From: Malaya genurostris
Taxonomy: Eukaryota > Arthropoda > Insecta > Diptera > Culicidae
Assembly: GCF_030247185.1 (NCBI RefSeq)
Contig: NC_080572.1
Span: 126,482,405-126,546,404 of the forward strand
DNA length: 64,000 bases
Direction: 5' to 3'
Within the stretch, counting starts at the first letter, position 1, and each line of letters starts with the position of its first letter. This document shows, in pieces, positions 41,170 through 51,468 of the stretch. Under the pieces are notes generated by a model. That model saw only the letters and a program-made list of their open reading frames with translations. It was not told the origin of the DNA and made no database searches. Both the position numbers and the translations under genes were made by a program.

Positions 41170-41654
41170 CATTATTAATACTATCATTATTATTATTAGA
41201 ATGACTCTTGCATACCGAAGATCGTCGATACATTTCAGACCAGGCCATTGCAATTGTCTCGTACTGAAATTTCGAGAAGAATCAGATATCTTCGAATTTC
41301 ATAGCTTCAATAAAAATAAACTACAAATTTGTCGTACCTAGCCTCCTATATTAGCAAATTAAAAAGGAATTGTTTCAAGTTTGAAATATATAGTTGTAGA
41401 ATAGTAGCTGTTTAATGTAACTAATCTGTACTTTAATGTAGGTGCATCGCTTCAAACTCTATTAGTGAAAAAGAGGAAAGCTTGCACAATTCATACAATC
41501 AATCAACTAACTCATATTCGGAAAAGTGTCAGTTTTTTCGTATTCACGACCTCCAGTTATGTCTCTGACTTTACCCACCCGCCCTTTTTACTCTGAGGTG
41601 GTAATGTTGATCTTAGTTAATTGTCCGAAATCTACCGTTTATCCAGAATGGAGC
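40755..41654. other. unassigned sequence beyond the LINE
   Basis: Begins with the continuation of the LINE target (TGCTGAGCAACTGTTCCCG). GAAACAAGACACACGAGA at about 40775-40792 recurs as GAAACAAGACACACACGAGA near 40911. A (TTA)n tract lies at 41131-41198. No gene recognised. Confidence 0.5.
41131..41198. repeat. (TTA)n microsatellite, imperfect
   Basis: TTA triplets with CATTATTAATACTATCATT interruptions. Confidence 0.92.
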
Positions 41655-41659
41655 ATTAC

Positions 41660-42757
41660 CCAAGTAACAATTTTAATATTAATAAATACTTGTAGCTGTC
41701 TTCAATGCTACATAATAAATCTTGCAATAAAACTTTAAACTCCACGAAAACCTACTGAAAACCTCTATAAGAGCATGTTCCTGCAAAGTGGACCATTCTT
41801 CATAAGGTTTATAAATCAAAATGAAAAATCTGCATAAACCTGCTTTAAAACTTCAAATTCAAGAAAATTTTGAAACCAGCTTTACGATCAACTTTAAATT
41901 TCTTTGGATGGAATGAATTCCGCTATGAATAAACTGTCGTTTTAATGATATTTTTCTTGACTATGTGTGTCATGTCTACTTTGAATGCAATCAGTAACAA
42001 TATATTATATTTTAATTACGAGTTTGAGACCTTTCCCGAACGTAAAAACTTCATGCGCTTTAATTTTTATCGTGAATGTAAGGATAAAAATAAGAATTAT
42101 AACTAATCGCCTTGAAATAATAGCGGTTTTTGCGAAAGTCTCCATGATTTATGAAAATTATTTTTTGTGATTCATCGTCATTTTTGTATAAAACTATTCT
42201 GTAGCGATAAAACTTGTGCATACGATCTGAAAATGAATCATGAAAGTCCAACATATTTCCTCGTTTTTGCATTTCGAAGTTTATTTGATGTCAATAAAGG
42301 CTACGCAAAGAACATCATAATGGCGGCCATGAAATTTCTTTTAATGCAAATTACACTTAACCTAAGAAGCAATAAATCAAATAGCCTACAACTAATGCGT
42401 CATAAATGTACTTTAGAACCCTCAAATTTACTCTGAGTGAAATTGTCATAGAATGAACACGCACACACACAAAACTAGATTTATGAAAGAATTTAACTGG
42501 CAATAATGTTTTAAAGATAATGTTTGAAAGCAATATTAAGAGTGTTTGCATGGTTTTATTCTAGTGCAAATTGTTTTATTTTTATTTTATTTTTAATGCA
42601 GGTAAAGGGTTTTATAGAAGTTTTGAAAACTATGATATTACTGGTTAAAAGAGACACTTATTATAGTTGGCATAAAACAGGTAGTGATTGAAAAATCAAT
42701 TACAAAACTCCTATAAATTATAATCAAAACCATAAGGCATTCGAATTGTTACTTGGG
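41660..42757. mobile_element. TIR element (about 1.1 kb) with CCAAGTAACAATT ends and TA flanks
   Basis: ATTACCCAAGTAACAATT at 41655-41672 is perfectly repeated in inverse at 42744-42761. If TA is the target duplication, the element begins CCCAAGTAACAATT. The interior contains repeated AAAACC/GGTTTT and CATAAG motifs but no transposase. Non-autonomous Tc1/mariner-like element by its TA target; superfamily inferred. Confidence 0.72.
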
Positions 42758-42761
42758 TAAT

Positions 42762-43431
42762 CTTGGTTTGATACCATTCTTCAAATGTCTGGAAATAACA
42801 AATAAAGTATCCGATATAAATAGTACTCGATCGCTATACATTCTAGTACTCGTGAAATCAACGTTACACTGGTTTCTCTTAAAAAAAAAGTTGATCCGAA
42901 AAAACCTAACCTTACCCACTTTCACACATCTCTGAAGATTTTCCATGTTTAATCGTAGTTTACACTAAAAAAAGTAGTAGTAATCACTTTGAAATCGATT
43001 CTCTTCTACTCCGAGTGTACTTTTATTGCTAATATCTATTTGTACTCTTGAATAAACAATAAAAATGTTGCAAATCACTACTGCCGGTATGAAAATTTCC
43101 GAAAGAATCCTCCTTTTCTTGGTTCCATTTTTCATTGGCAGGTGTCGCCACCGGTAAATCAGCTTTGCGACAATTTGCCAACAGGTTTCAATATGATTTC
43201 ATATACACATAGAGAAAAATATTGTAAAAATAGCCGAATTTGGGTTTCACACAACGAATTGTTTTATTGAAATAGTGACAAATGAAAATCTCGAAAAATT
43301 AGTTTTAAATAAACGAACTCTAGTTTAAGTTAATTATTTTTAGCGCTTCAAATTTACAAACTAGTCAGTTGAAATAAGTGAAATTAAATTTGGTTATTTC
43401 AATTAACTCTTTTGTTTGTTATAATCACATA
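42762..43431. other. unassigned sequence
   Basis: AT-rich; nothing convincing on either strand. Confidence 0.5.
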
Positions 43432-44367
43432 CACACTTAAATTTTTTAGCTGAGTCTCGGCAAAAAAATGCCGAGATTCGCACAGCCGAGTAATCAGCAA
43501 TCATCTCGGCAAAAATAAAATAACTGAGCGTCTCGGCACCCTGAAATTTGACAAACGTCAAATATTGCCGAAATCGTCAGCATAAGATTTACTGTTTGCT
43601 CAGTGAAACGTTCACTGAATATTCGGCAATCCAATAAAACAAAAAAATGAAAAAAAATAAATTACCGAATCATCAGTAATTAAAAATCTAGTCAATTAAT
43701 TTTGTTTGTAATTTCTCTACATTATAAACACGCTATTCAGGATCAAAAATTCATTTTATTAACACTTAAAGGAGGCAGGTATTTTGGCCCACTTTAGGAT
43801 TGATTTTATTTTGGCCCACTTTGTACAAATATCCACCAAATGTTGTGATATCTTTGGAAAACCCTCCCGCAATAGGTAATTTAATATTGATAGGTAATCA
43901 AATTGATGCAACATGGGGTACTTAACATGGATAAAATCCGATAAAATCGATAAAGTTTGTTAGGTGGGCCAAAATATATGAAGTGGCCAAAATACCTCTG
44001 TTACCCTATTTATTCAATATTTTTACTTGCAAGTTTTTCCACGCTTCTTCGAAGATTATTCATTTTTTCACTCGAACGCGGCAATAAATGACAGCTGTCG
44101 TGCTGAATCTCGGCAACAGCTAGCACATATTCCGAAACCTCGGCAAACGTCTCTGCTGATGTCGGCATATCTGTTGTTTACTGATAAATTCAGCAAGCAA
44201 TTATGCCAAATTCCGGCAAAGTGAAGCATTTTACCGAAATATCAGTGAATACATTTAACGAAGTTCAGGAACATGCGTATTGATTACTGAGCAATCAGCA
44301 AATTTACGTGTTGCTGATCAGTTTCGGCATTTTATTATGCCGAGCTCAAGAAATGGTTTTAAGTGTG
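43432..44367 (-). mobile_element. CACACTTAAA-ended DNA element, copy 4 (subfamily B), with nested MITE
   Basis: Inverted relative to copy 3. Ends CACACTTAAATTT and TTTTAAGTGTG, flanked by TA on both sides. It shares with copy 3 the MNNLRR-type coding segment near 44040-44080 and the AATAAA region near 43755. Its centre is replaced by a different sequence (43776-44000) with its own inverted ends. Confidence 0.83.
43776..44000. mobile_element. 225-bp MITE nested in copy 4, GGTATTTTGGCC ends
   Basis: The left end CAGGTATTTTGGCCCACTT and the right end (reverse complement CAGAGGTATTTTGGCCACTT) are inverted repeats. TTGGCCCAC is repeated inside. Boundaries are set by comparison with copy 3, which resumes similarity on both sides. 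A target duplication was not resolved. Confidence 0.65.
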
Positions 44368-44520
44368 TATATTTGTTTGTTCTTAATAATAAAATGATTT
44401 CTCTTAAATTAATTTGCAAAGTAGTTTTTGATAAAACTTTAATTTGGTTCATAAAAATTTGAAAACGTGCATAAACATATCATTTGAAGGTATTTATACA
44501 CTTGGAATTTTAGAGTCATA

Positions 44521-45193
44521 CACCCTCATTGAACATAACTCAAAATTGAGTGACACATCACTCAAATTCATAAAAAGTGCACGTACTCTAAACTTGAGTT
44601 ATGACCTATCTACTCATTTTTGCGTTAACGGACGAATTTGTCAAAACTTGAGTAATTTTTACTCAAAATAAGTAAAAAATATTTGGATCAAAATCCTTTG
44701 GATCCTTGATCTCAAAATGAAGAAATTTTTTTTCGTAATTTTTTTATACAAAATTATTCTTCTTTCTTTTGAATGCGCAAAATAGTGATTCGAAACCGTT
44801 TCCTTTTGAACGGTTTGGAGTCAAAATTGAATTATTTTGATATTCTTATGTTGCGCTTTTCACTAAGCACAATTGAAACCACAAAACATCTATGATTGAC
44901 GTTGATTCATGTTTTCAAAACAGGATCTAGAAACGGCAATGGAAAACGACGTATTCTTGCATTCTTAATTTCGATAAGAATATTCCGAGAATGAAAACAC
45001 ACAGAACTGCAAGTATTTTGTTTACTCAAATGTTTAAAAACTCAACGCTTACTCTAATGTATGAATAAATGCGAGAGAACTCATGGCAACGAGTTTATTT
45101 TACTCAAATCCATACTCAAATTTTGACATATTGTTCCAGTTTATGAATTTGAGTAATCGCAACTCAAACCATGAGTTATGTTCAAAGAGCGTG
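44521..45193. mobile_element. TIR element (about 670 bp) rich in ACTCA/TGAGT, TA flanks
   Basis: The left end CACCCTCATTGAACATAACT and the right end (reverse complement CACGCTCTTTGAACATAACT) are inverted repeats that continue into ACTCA repeats; TA flanks both ends. Many dispersed ACTCAAA/TTTGAGT motifs in the interior. No coding capacity. Confidence 0.75.
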
Positions 45194-46009
45194 TATGCGA
45201 CGAAATTAAATGTAAAATACTTCTGTACAACGTGTCGATTTTTATCAGTGTGCTAACCATTTTTTCCGTCGGTTATCAAACTTTCCATAGCAAACCCCTT
45301 GTTACCTTAAAGAAACAGTTTGTGCGACCCCTTAGCTTGTGTCAAAAGTGAGAAGTGATAAAATCGATGAAATATTCATTGTCGCCGTCTCATCAACTGC
45401 TCGCCGTTCATTACTTGATAATCATGACTGTCTTACCCAAATGGACTAAACGACATTTGGCAAATTGTTAAAAACATTTTAACCTCTGAAGTGTTTGAAA
45501 AGTATTTCTATATAATTACTGAAATATAAAAAAAAACATAGATCTTTTCTTACATTATTTTCCTGTAGGCAACTCCGAAAATATGTAGGATTTTTCAGTT
45601 ATAGCCAAGAGGTTTTATTTGAAATTATTGTACGAGTAGAACCTTTGGATGAAATGTGAATCTTCTCATTGGATGACTCATACCAACCTCAAATGCCAAC
45701 GAGCTACTGCTTTTCTCACCTTATGAGTCCGCGTTGCTGTGTGCTGTGTGGTGGTAGCAACTTTTTCGTCTCTCCTCTTGTGTGAAAATTCTGTGAATTT
45801 TCCCATTTTTCCGTTCAATGGTGCCATTCTGAGCCTCATTTCACTACGCAAACAGATTAATTGCACAAATACTATTCGTTTACTAGCACGCATACACGGT
45901 TTTTTGGAAATTTCATTCATTCGAAGTGTCGCGGAACGCTAACAATAAGATATAACGGAAGAAGAGCAAAGTGAAGCTAGCGCGAGAGTGAAAATAGTAA
46001 TCCAACAAA
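45194..46009 (+). promoter_or_regulatory. upstream region and probable 5' UTR of the PP1 gene
   Basis: The sequence becomes less AT-biased from about 45680. A transcribed leader ending GAGCAAAGTGAAGCTAGCGC precedes AAAATGTCGG. The transcription start was not pinpointed. No other gene in this interval. Confidence 0.4.
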
Positions 46010-46478
46010 ATGTCGGACCCAGACGCATTAAACATCGATCATCTGATTGCTATGCTTTTAGAAGGTAATGTAAAAATACTAGGACAGTAAAAGTACCGAT
46101 AGTTTTTTTTTTCAATGTGAATTAGTGTAATAAGAAGATTTGTGTTGCTATCGATATTGCTCGACGAAAACGTCGCAAATGCATCGGCAATTCAGTGGCA
46201 CTACCTTCGATTTGAGAGATAAAAATTTGATGAAGGAGGAAGCTTATTTTCGTCGGAAACATCCGCAATAAAATGACCACAATGAGACTCGTTTGAAGCA
46301 GTATCCAACTGCGTGCTGAATCTGCAATTTGCTTTTCCTATTTCAGTTCGTGGTGCAAGGCCAGGAAAAAATGTTCAGCTGTCGGAAAATGAGATTCGTG
46401 GCTTGTGTTTAAAATCTCGGGAAATTTTCCTGTCGCAGCCGATTCTACTAGAGTTGGAAGCACCTCTGAAAATTTGCG
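46010..46478 (+). CDS. serine/threonine protein phosphatase PP1 catalytic subunit, first two coding exons
   Basis: Exon 1 (46010-46064) starts ATGTCGGACCC and encodes MSDPDALNIDHLIAMLLE. Exon 2 (46347-46478) encodes VRGARPGKNVQLSENEIRGL, CLKSREIFLSQPILLELEAP and LKIC plus the first base of Gly. Introns are GT...AG (intron 1 is 282 bp). This is the near-invariant N-terminus of PP1 alpha-type catalytic subunits, ending just before the metal-binding GDIHGQ motif, which must be in exon 3. No exon 3 was found up to 64000. So intron 2 is over 17.5 kb, or the copy is truncated. PP1 dephosphorylates Ser/Thr in cytosol and nucleus with diverse regulatory subunits. Confidence 0.93.
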
Positions 46479-46608
46479 GTAAGTGTAACTTTTTTATTTC
46501 TTTATATCCTCAAACAATTAGATAAATTTTGCGACTTTAGTCGAAAGAAAGGCGAAGAATTAACTATTTTTGAATACGACTGACGATGACATCAATGATA
46601 GCACGGTG

Positions 46609-47149
46609 ATGAATGATGTACTAGGCATTGATTTTGATGATGAATCGCGGTGAAAAACTACCAGACACAGTTGTGTGCGTCTATGTGTGTATTACAACGG
46701 TGGTTATTTGTATGGTTTGCTTAATGTTGCTTGGATCACAGCAAATAGCTGTTTTTAATGGTCAAAAGTTCAATATATTTTATCTAGACTTAGAGTGGCA
46801 ATGCAAGCTTCGAAATATACAAATAATTATTAACAACATACGATAGAAGTAGTAAGAGTTAATGCAGGTAGATTTTCTTTTTTTTATGTTTGCCTTTTTC
46901 TTTAGAATGGTATTAGAATTACTGGAAAACCGACTTTCGAACGGAGCCTCGGATACCGCTAGTGTTATATACTATTCGACTCAGCTGGACGAGATCGGAA
47001 AACGTCTTGTCACTTTCGGTTCTGAAGATATAATGGTATAAGTAATGTAACCGACAAAATGCGTTGTTTTATACCGCTTATCACCATACGTTATTGTTGT
47101 ATGTTTCTATTAGATGAACCTCCAATCCGCCGAACGACTAAATAGTTGA
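46609..47149 (+). CDS. small unrecognised spliced gene (at least 68 aa)
   Basis: Exon A to 46649 (from ATG 46609: MNDVLGIDFDDES), exon B 46906-47035 (MVLELLENRLSNG; SVIYYSTQLDEIGKRL; FGSEDIM), exon C 47114-47149 (MNLQSAERLNS, stop). Splice sites are CG|GTGAAA, a strong pyrimidine tract before TTTAG|AATGG, ATG|GTATAAG and TCTATTAG|ATG. Phases fit to 69 codons with no stop. Upstream of the ATG the frame is open for about 15 codons (DDDINDSTV) before TAA, so a 5' exon is possible. Acidic N-terminus, then a helix-rich middle; no family recognised. It sits on the same strand just 130 bp after PP1 exon 2. It may be nested in PP1 intron 2 or follow a truncated PP1. Confidence 0.6.
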
Positions 47150-47777
47150 AACCGGGGTAAAATAAACGATGTTTAATCTATCATGAATTTACTTTTGGTT
47201 TGCCGAGTGTTATAAGAATTCAAGATTCGTTAGAATAAATTATTTCTCACCTTTCCTGAAAACATGTAGACGTTCAGATAAAAAATACCGTCGCTGATCA
47301 TCCAAACCCTTGTAATATTTGTTGTCAAGGCCATAGAACAACTTTTCAGCAACCTGTGTTTTTTGGGGGACGCGAATTAATTTCATGAATTGTTTGTTTC
47401 TAGCAGTGTTCTTTATTTTGTTTTAAATTCAATCTATTTTGGTTTTAACCAAAATAAATAATTTGGTTTTAAAACTTGTGTCATTTTTCGTTGAAATCTA
47501 TCTCCAACGAACAAAATCAAATTTAAACGTGAGGGATTTATTATGGTTCCAAAGAGGTTCACGGGATGAAAAAGGTTGTGAAGCACTGCCATTGAACGCT
47601 ATTCAAATCTTTTTTTCTTTTTTATATGGCTTCCTGTTTCGAAATTAAACAGCGATAAACCCTCCAATGGTTGGAGGTGTTGAAGGTATTAGGTTCTGCA
47701 CGAAAATGGCTTAACCTCACAAAAAAAGATGAATAGAATGATAACCACACAAAATGAGCTGGAATCAATCGTTTTAC
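47150..47777. other. unassigned sequence
   Basis: It starts just after the small gene's stop (ACCGGGGTAAAATAAAC; the same GCCGGGGTAAAATAAA string occurs near 4892 inside a LINE fragment). Nothing else supportable. Confidence 0.4.
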
Positions 47778-47789
47778 AATTATCAGTGG

Positions 47790-47941
47790 GGACGGGTATA
47801 GCGTGATGGGTAAGTCGATGCCCTTTCACGCAGCCCACCTGGGTTCGATTCCCAACCCCACACATAGGGTTAGAAAAATTTTCTGGCCCGAAGAGGCGAA
47901 TGACCTTAAGGTTAAAACCTCTATAATCGAAACAAAAAAAA
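47790..47941 (+). mobile_element. tRNA-derived SINE with 12-bp target duplication
   Basis: The Pol III A-box region TAGCGTGATGGGTAAGTCG (about 47799-47817) and B box GGTTCGATTCC (47842-47852) are in tRNA-like spacing. A tRNA-unrelated body follows, then an A-rich tail. It is flanked by AATTATCAGTGG (47778-47789 and 47942-47953). Not a functional tRNA gene: no cloverleaf 3' half and it ends in poly-A. Confidence 0.88.
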
Positions 47942-47953
47942 AATTATCAGTGG

Positions 47954-48559
47954 TTTGTTTACATGTTCATGCCATGTCATTTTCCCTGGGCGTTAGCACA
48001 ACCTTGAGACAGATTGAATGATGCTGTCGCGGTCCCAGGGCTTGTCTGTATCCTTACTCAATGGAGAAGGATGCACACTAATGGTGCCATGGGTAATGTC
48101 TGACAAGAAGAGGCAACAATACACAGAATGGGAACAATAAAATGGATACGTTCCTCTTTCTTAGAGTGCCAAACTTGTCAGGCATTGTCCATGCTACAAC
48201 AAATACTACACTTTGATCTAGGGTAGAGAAGCGATCTACTAATCAAGTTTGATCTCTTTTGCAGTATGCAGTTGGTTTTATGATGACGGAATCATATACT
48301 ATTTGTTTCTTGGAACCGCAAATGGAGTGGATAACAGCGCCCGAAACATCCACACATAGTAATTTAGTTGCTTGTTGGAAATAACTCTCTCTTAGATTAC
48401 ATTGTAGTATGCTTGGCGCTTTCTCAGACATTCGACACTTTTACTTAGATCCAAACTAATGATTCACTCACTCATCAATCATCATTCATATGCTACTATG
48501 CAAAACATATATTTATTTCCTCTTCCAAGATTGTAGATTAAGTACACCGTCAAGCCATA
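47954..48559. other. unassigned sequence
   Basis: No gene recognised with confidence. Slightly more GC near 48010-48110. Confidence 0.4.
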
Positions 48560-48740
48560 TTTAGTGAGTATAATTTCAATTGAATATCTTCTTTAAATAT
48601 TTCAGCAACGAATTTGCTCATGGTGAAAGGATCAATGCACAATTCCTGGCCGCCAGTGTTCAGCTGGTCAACATAGACTAGTTCGTCTGACAAGGAATTG
48701 AAATTGTATATCCTGGATCCATAAATGGGCCTGGTCTAGA
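48560..48740 (-). pseudogene. coding-like fragment, paralogous to 51052-51340
   Basis: The minus strand reads LSDELVYVDQLNTGGQELCI then DPFTMSKFVAEIFKEDIQL and ends LNMA, stop. The DNA around GAACTAG-CTATG-TG-CCA--TGAACACT also occurs in the ORF at 51052-51468, in the same orientation. No domain recognised; may be a decayed host or TE exon. Confidence 0.4.
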
Positions 48741-48767
48741 ATCTGCGCTATTCAGCTGCCCGACCGG

Positions 48768-50646
48768 TAGGGATGGTACTCGGAAGGCAAAGTATCGATA
48801 CCTAGGGTATCGGGATACCAAAATTTTGGGTATCGATACAAGGTATCAAAAGGCAATAAAGTATCGATACCTGTAAGTATCAATTGATACTTGCGCATAT
48901 TACGAATTTTGCCACGTCAAAGAACCACGTCAAAAACCACTTTGTGTTGGAGCCATGATGATTTCACATTTTACTTTTTTTTTTTTCAAAAATTTGCATG
49001 TCAACACATTGCATGTGTTGGTCTATGCAAAAATCACATATTTTATTTCTGTTTCTTTGCGTTTTGCCTTCGACTGATCAGTGCTATGCTAGTGTTTAAA
49101 TTGAACTGCTAGGCGCGAGATGGCAGTTAAATTTAAAATACTTTAAGCACTGATGAGCCGCAGGCGAAATGTGAAGAAATAGAAACAATTCCTGTTGCTA
49201 TCACTATGGGACCAGGGACGGACGGAACGGAAGACACAATCTTGCGTCGTCCCATAGGCGCACTGAGAGAATGTAATGAGAGTGAAAAATTTAAATGATT
49301 GAATCCACTGAGAGTATGGCCTTTATGTGCGTGTTTTGTTGATGGTTTTCTCTCATTGCACTTTCTTTCAGTGCGCTTGTGGGACGAAGCGAAATTGTCG
49401 AGAACGAATTTCAACAACGGCTTGTCCACGTCATACCAATCCATGCACGAGCCTGGGACTTCGTCGAAGCCAAAAAATAAAGTTCTACTGGGGACTGATA
49501 TAGCGTGATGCCTTTCACGCAGCCCACCTGGGTTCGATTCCCAGTGCTTTTTTGTGAAGGTATTCCCCAAAGATCGTCGCATTGCTACTCCCACTCGTAT
49601 TCTCATACTGTATTTGGTTTTGATCCAATGCTTAATATGCAATCTGATCAAGCTCGAAGCATGTTTCATACAGCAGTTTCAAAAATATTTACACTATTCA
49701 CTTGAATTTCATACACAAAAGTAACAGGAGCGCAGTACTTGGATAGAGCGAACACAAACAAGCGTTCAAACCCGCCCGGTGGCAAGAATAAAGCGTTCTT
49801 TAAATTTTTCGCAAAAAAGGTGTCAATATTGCATTAGATTAATGCACCCACGCACTACTAGATCATCTAGAATAAAATTTATTCCTTTCTTTCGTCATTG
49901 GCAATTTTTTAAGATGGAAATTTCCAACGGTACCATATGCCCATGTCAGATTCAGCACAAGTTATGCATTAAGACTTTGTTTAGCATGTATTACTATCAT
50001 AAAGAAGAAAACATTACTCGATGAACATTAGAGAAGGTCTCAAGAGCAAATTACAGTTATTCTCTTTGTTTACTTTCTCTTTCAATTATTACGGCAGATT
50101 CCAGTAATTCTCAATCAATTCTACAATGCATATCGAAGGTTGATGGTTTTTGTCATTATCCTATGTGAAGTGGTAAATGGTGAATGCTCTATGCATCCCC
50201 ACTTGGTAGCGGCCTTTTATATATTTTCGTTCCTGCTTCCTTTTTGAGTGAGTACGGACATGATCTGAAATAGAGCGAGCTGACTCGCAGCAGTAACCTA
50301 GCAGTAAGTGTTTACTCCTACTGACTCTCACTCATCGTACCCAAGAAAAACATCACTCATGTTTAAAATGCACCTTTTTGTGAGTGACTCATAAGCGTGC
50401 ACGGAGGAGTGCGAGTGAGATAGAGTACGTCTCGCACTCGCTCGAGAATGTGCTTCATGCACTGGGCTCTCGCTCTATTAGCAGCACTGGGAATTGACTT
50501 TAATTCGTTGCGATACTGTAAGTATCGAAACCAAAAGTATCGATACTAACAGTATCGCTCTGATGTGATATCGATACTAAAAATACCCGATTCTTGAAAG
50601 AAAGTATCGATACCTCAAAGTATCGACTCGGTATCGCACATCCCTA
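48768..50646. mobile_element. hAT-type element (1.88 kb) with perfect 8-bp target duplication
   Basis: Ends TAGGGATG... and ...CATCCCTA. CCGACCGG occurs immediately outside both ends (48760-48767 and 50647-50654). Both subterminal regions are dense in GTATCGATAC-like palindromes. The interior holds a truncated SINE (49488-49551) but no transposase; the minus-strand 178-codon frame at 49133-49669 is not recognisable and crosses the SINE. Confidence 0.88.
49488..49551 (+). repeat. truncated copy of the tRNA-derived SINE
   Basis: TATAGCGTGATG...CCTTTCACGCAGCCCACCTG and B box GGTTCGATTCC, matching 47795-47856 with a deletion of about 10-12 bp between the A and B boxes. It lacks the body and tail. 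Confidence 0.8.
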
Positions 50647-50654
50647 CCGACCGG

Positions 50655-51051
50655 TAAACCCAGAAAAAAGTAATTATTATTATTTCTTTATTCTTGATAA
50701 ATTATCACATTGAGATATTAAAAGGTTTCTCCGGCATAGTCAAAAAAGCGATGCAATGGAGAAAAGGAAATGTAACGTAACTTCGACAAAGATAGAAACA
50801 ATCAGAGCAGATTAGAATGGATAGTGTTAGTAGATCAAACATATCTACATCTATCCAGGAACTTTAAAGTAATAATCGTTTGTACCGCTTCAGACATAAA
50901 AGACTATATAGGAAAGCAGGTCCAAGACCGAAGCGGATACAAAGCAAAATTTTGCAAAGTTTCATCGACGAGGACATTTAAGACACGGAAGCAGTTGATA
51001 GGATGACAAAATACCAATACGATACAGACGCACGACTCAATGATTGACTGG
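50655..51051. other. unassigned sequence right of the hAT element
   Basis: It continues the target sequence after the hAT element. A 60-codon open frame (50824-51006) has no recognised domain. Confidence 0.35.
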
Positions 51052-51468
51052 TTACAGGGTGAAGCACACACTTCCTGCCCAAGTGACAAACTTTCTGGTG
51101 AACTTGCAATCGAAGATATTCGTATCTTTCGTTGCAAATTGATAACCGTAAAGGAATCTGTCGCTTGGGTTACATGCTGGAGGGAACCTATCAATGATAG
51201 GCCGGTTTCCTCCTTCGTTAATAGTGTTCATTTGGGCACCATAGCCTAGTTCGTCCGGTATGGAAAGTGCGGATCGTTGTAACCACCCCCCTCGGCCAAA
51301 GTAGCCCATAAAGGGAAAAAAATGTTCCTGCCATGTCATTTTATTCTGTTCCTTGTTATTTGGTTTTTCACCGTCACTGTTAACCTCAATCGGATAAACA
51401 TATTTTGACAGTTCAGCAGTATTGTTTGTAAATAGAGTTTTTTTTGACAGACTAATAAAACCGTTCAC
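51052..51468 (-). pseudogene. ORF of unknown origin (about 138 codons), 5' part in MITE sequence
   Basis: Minus strand; upstream codons (to about 51360) come from a TTAGGTTTTT-type MITE. The unique part reads MTWQEHFFPFMGYFGRGGWL, SIPDELGYGAQMNTINEGGN and NPSDRFLYGYQFATKDTNIF, then stops. It is partly similar to 48560-48740 at DNA and protein level, so it is a duplicated sequence. Function unknown; could be an exon fused to a MITE-derived start. Confidence 0.4.

Noticed and set aside
47795..47880. Possible tRNA gene (A and B boxes)
   Set aside because: No complete cloverleaf; it continues into a non-tRNA body with an A tail and has target duplications, so it is a SINE.
49133..49669. 178-codon minus-strand frame inside the hAT element
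   Set aside because: It crosses the truncated SINE and simple repeat sequence, and no transposase motif is visible.
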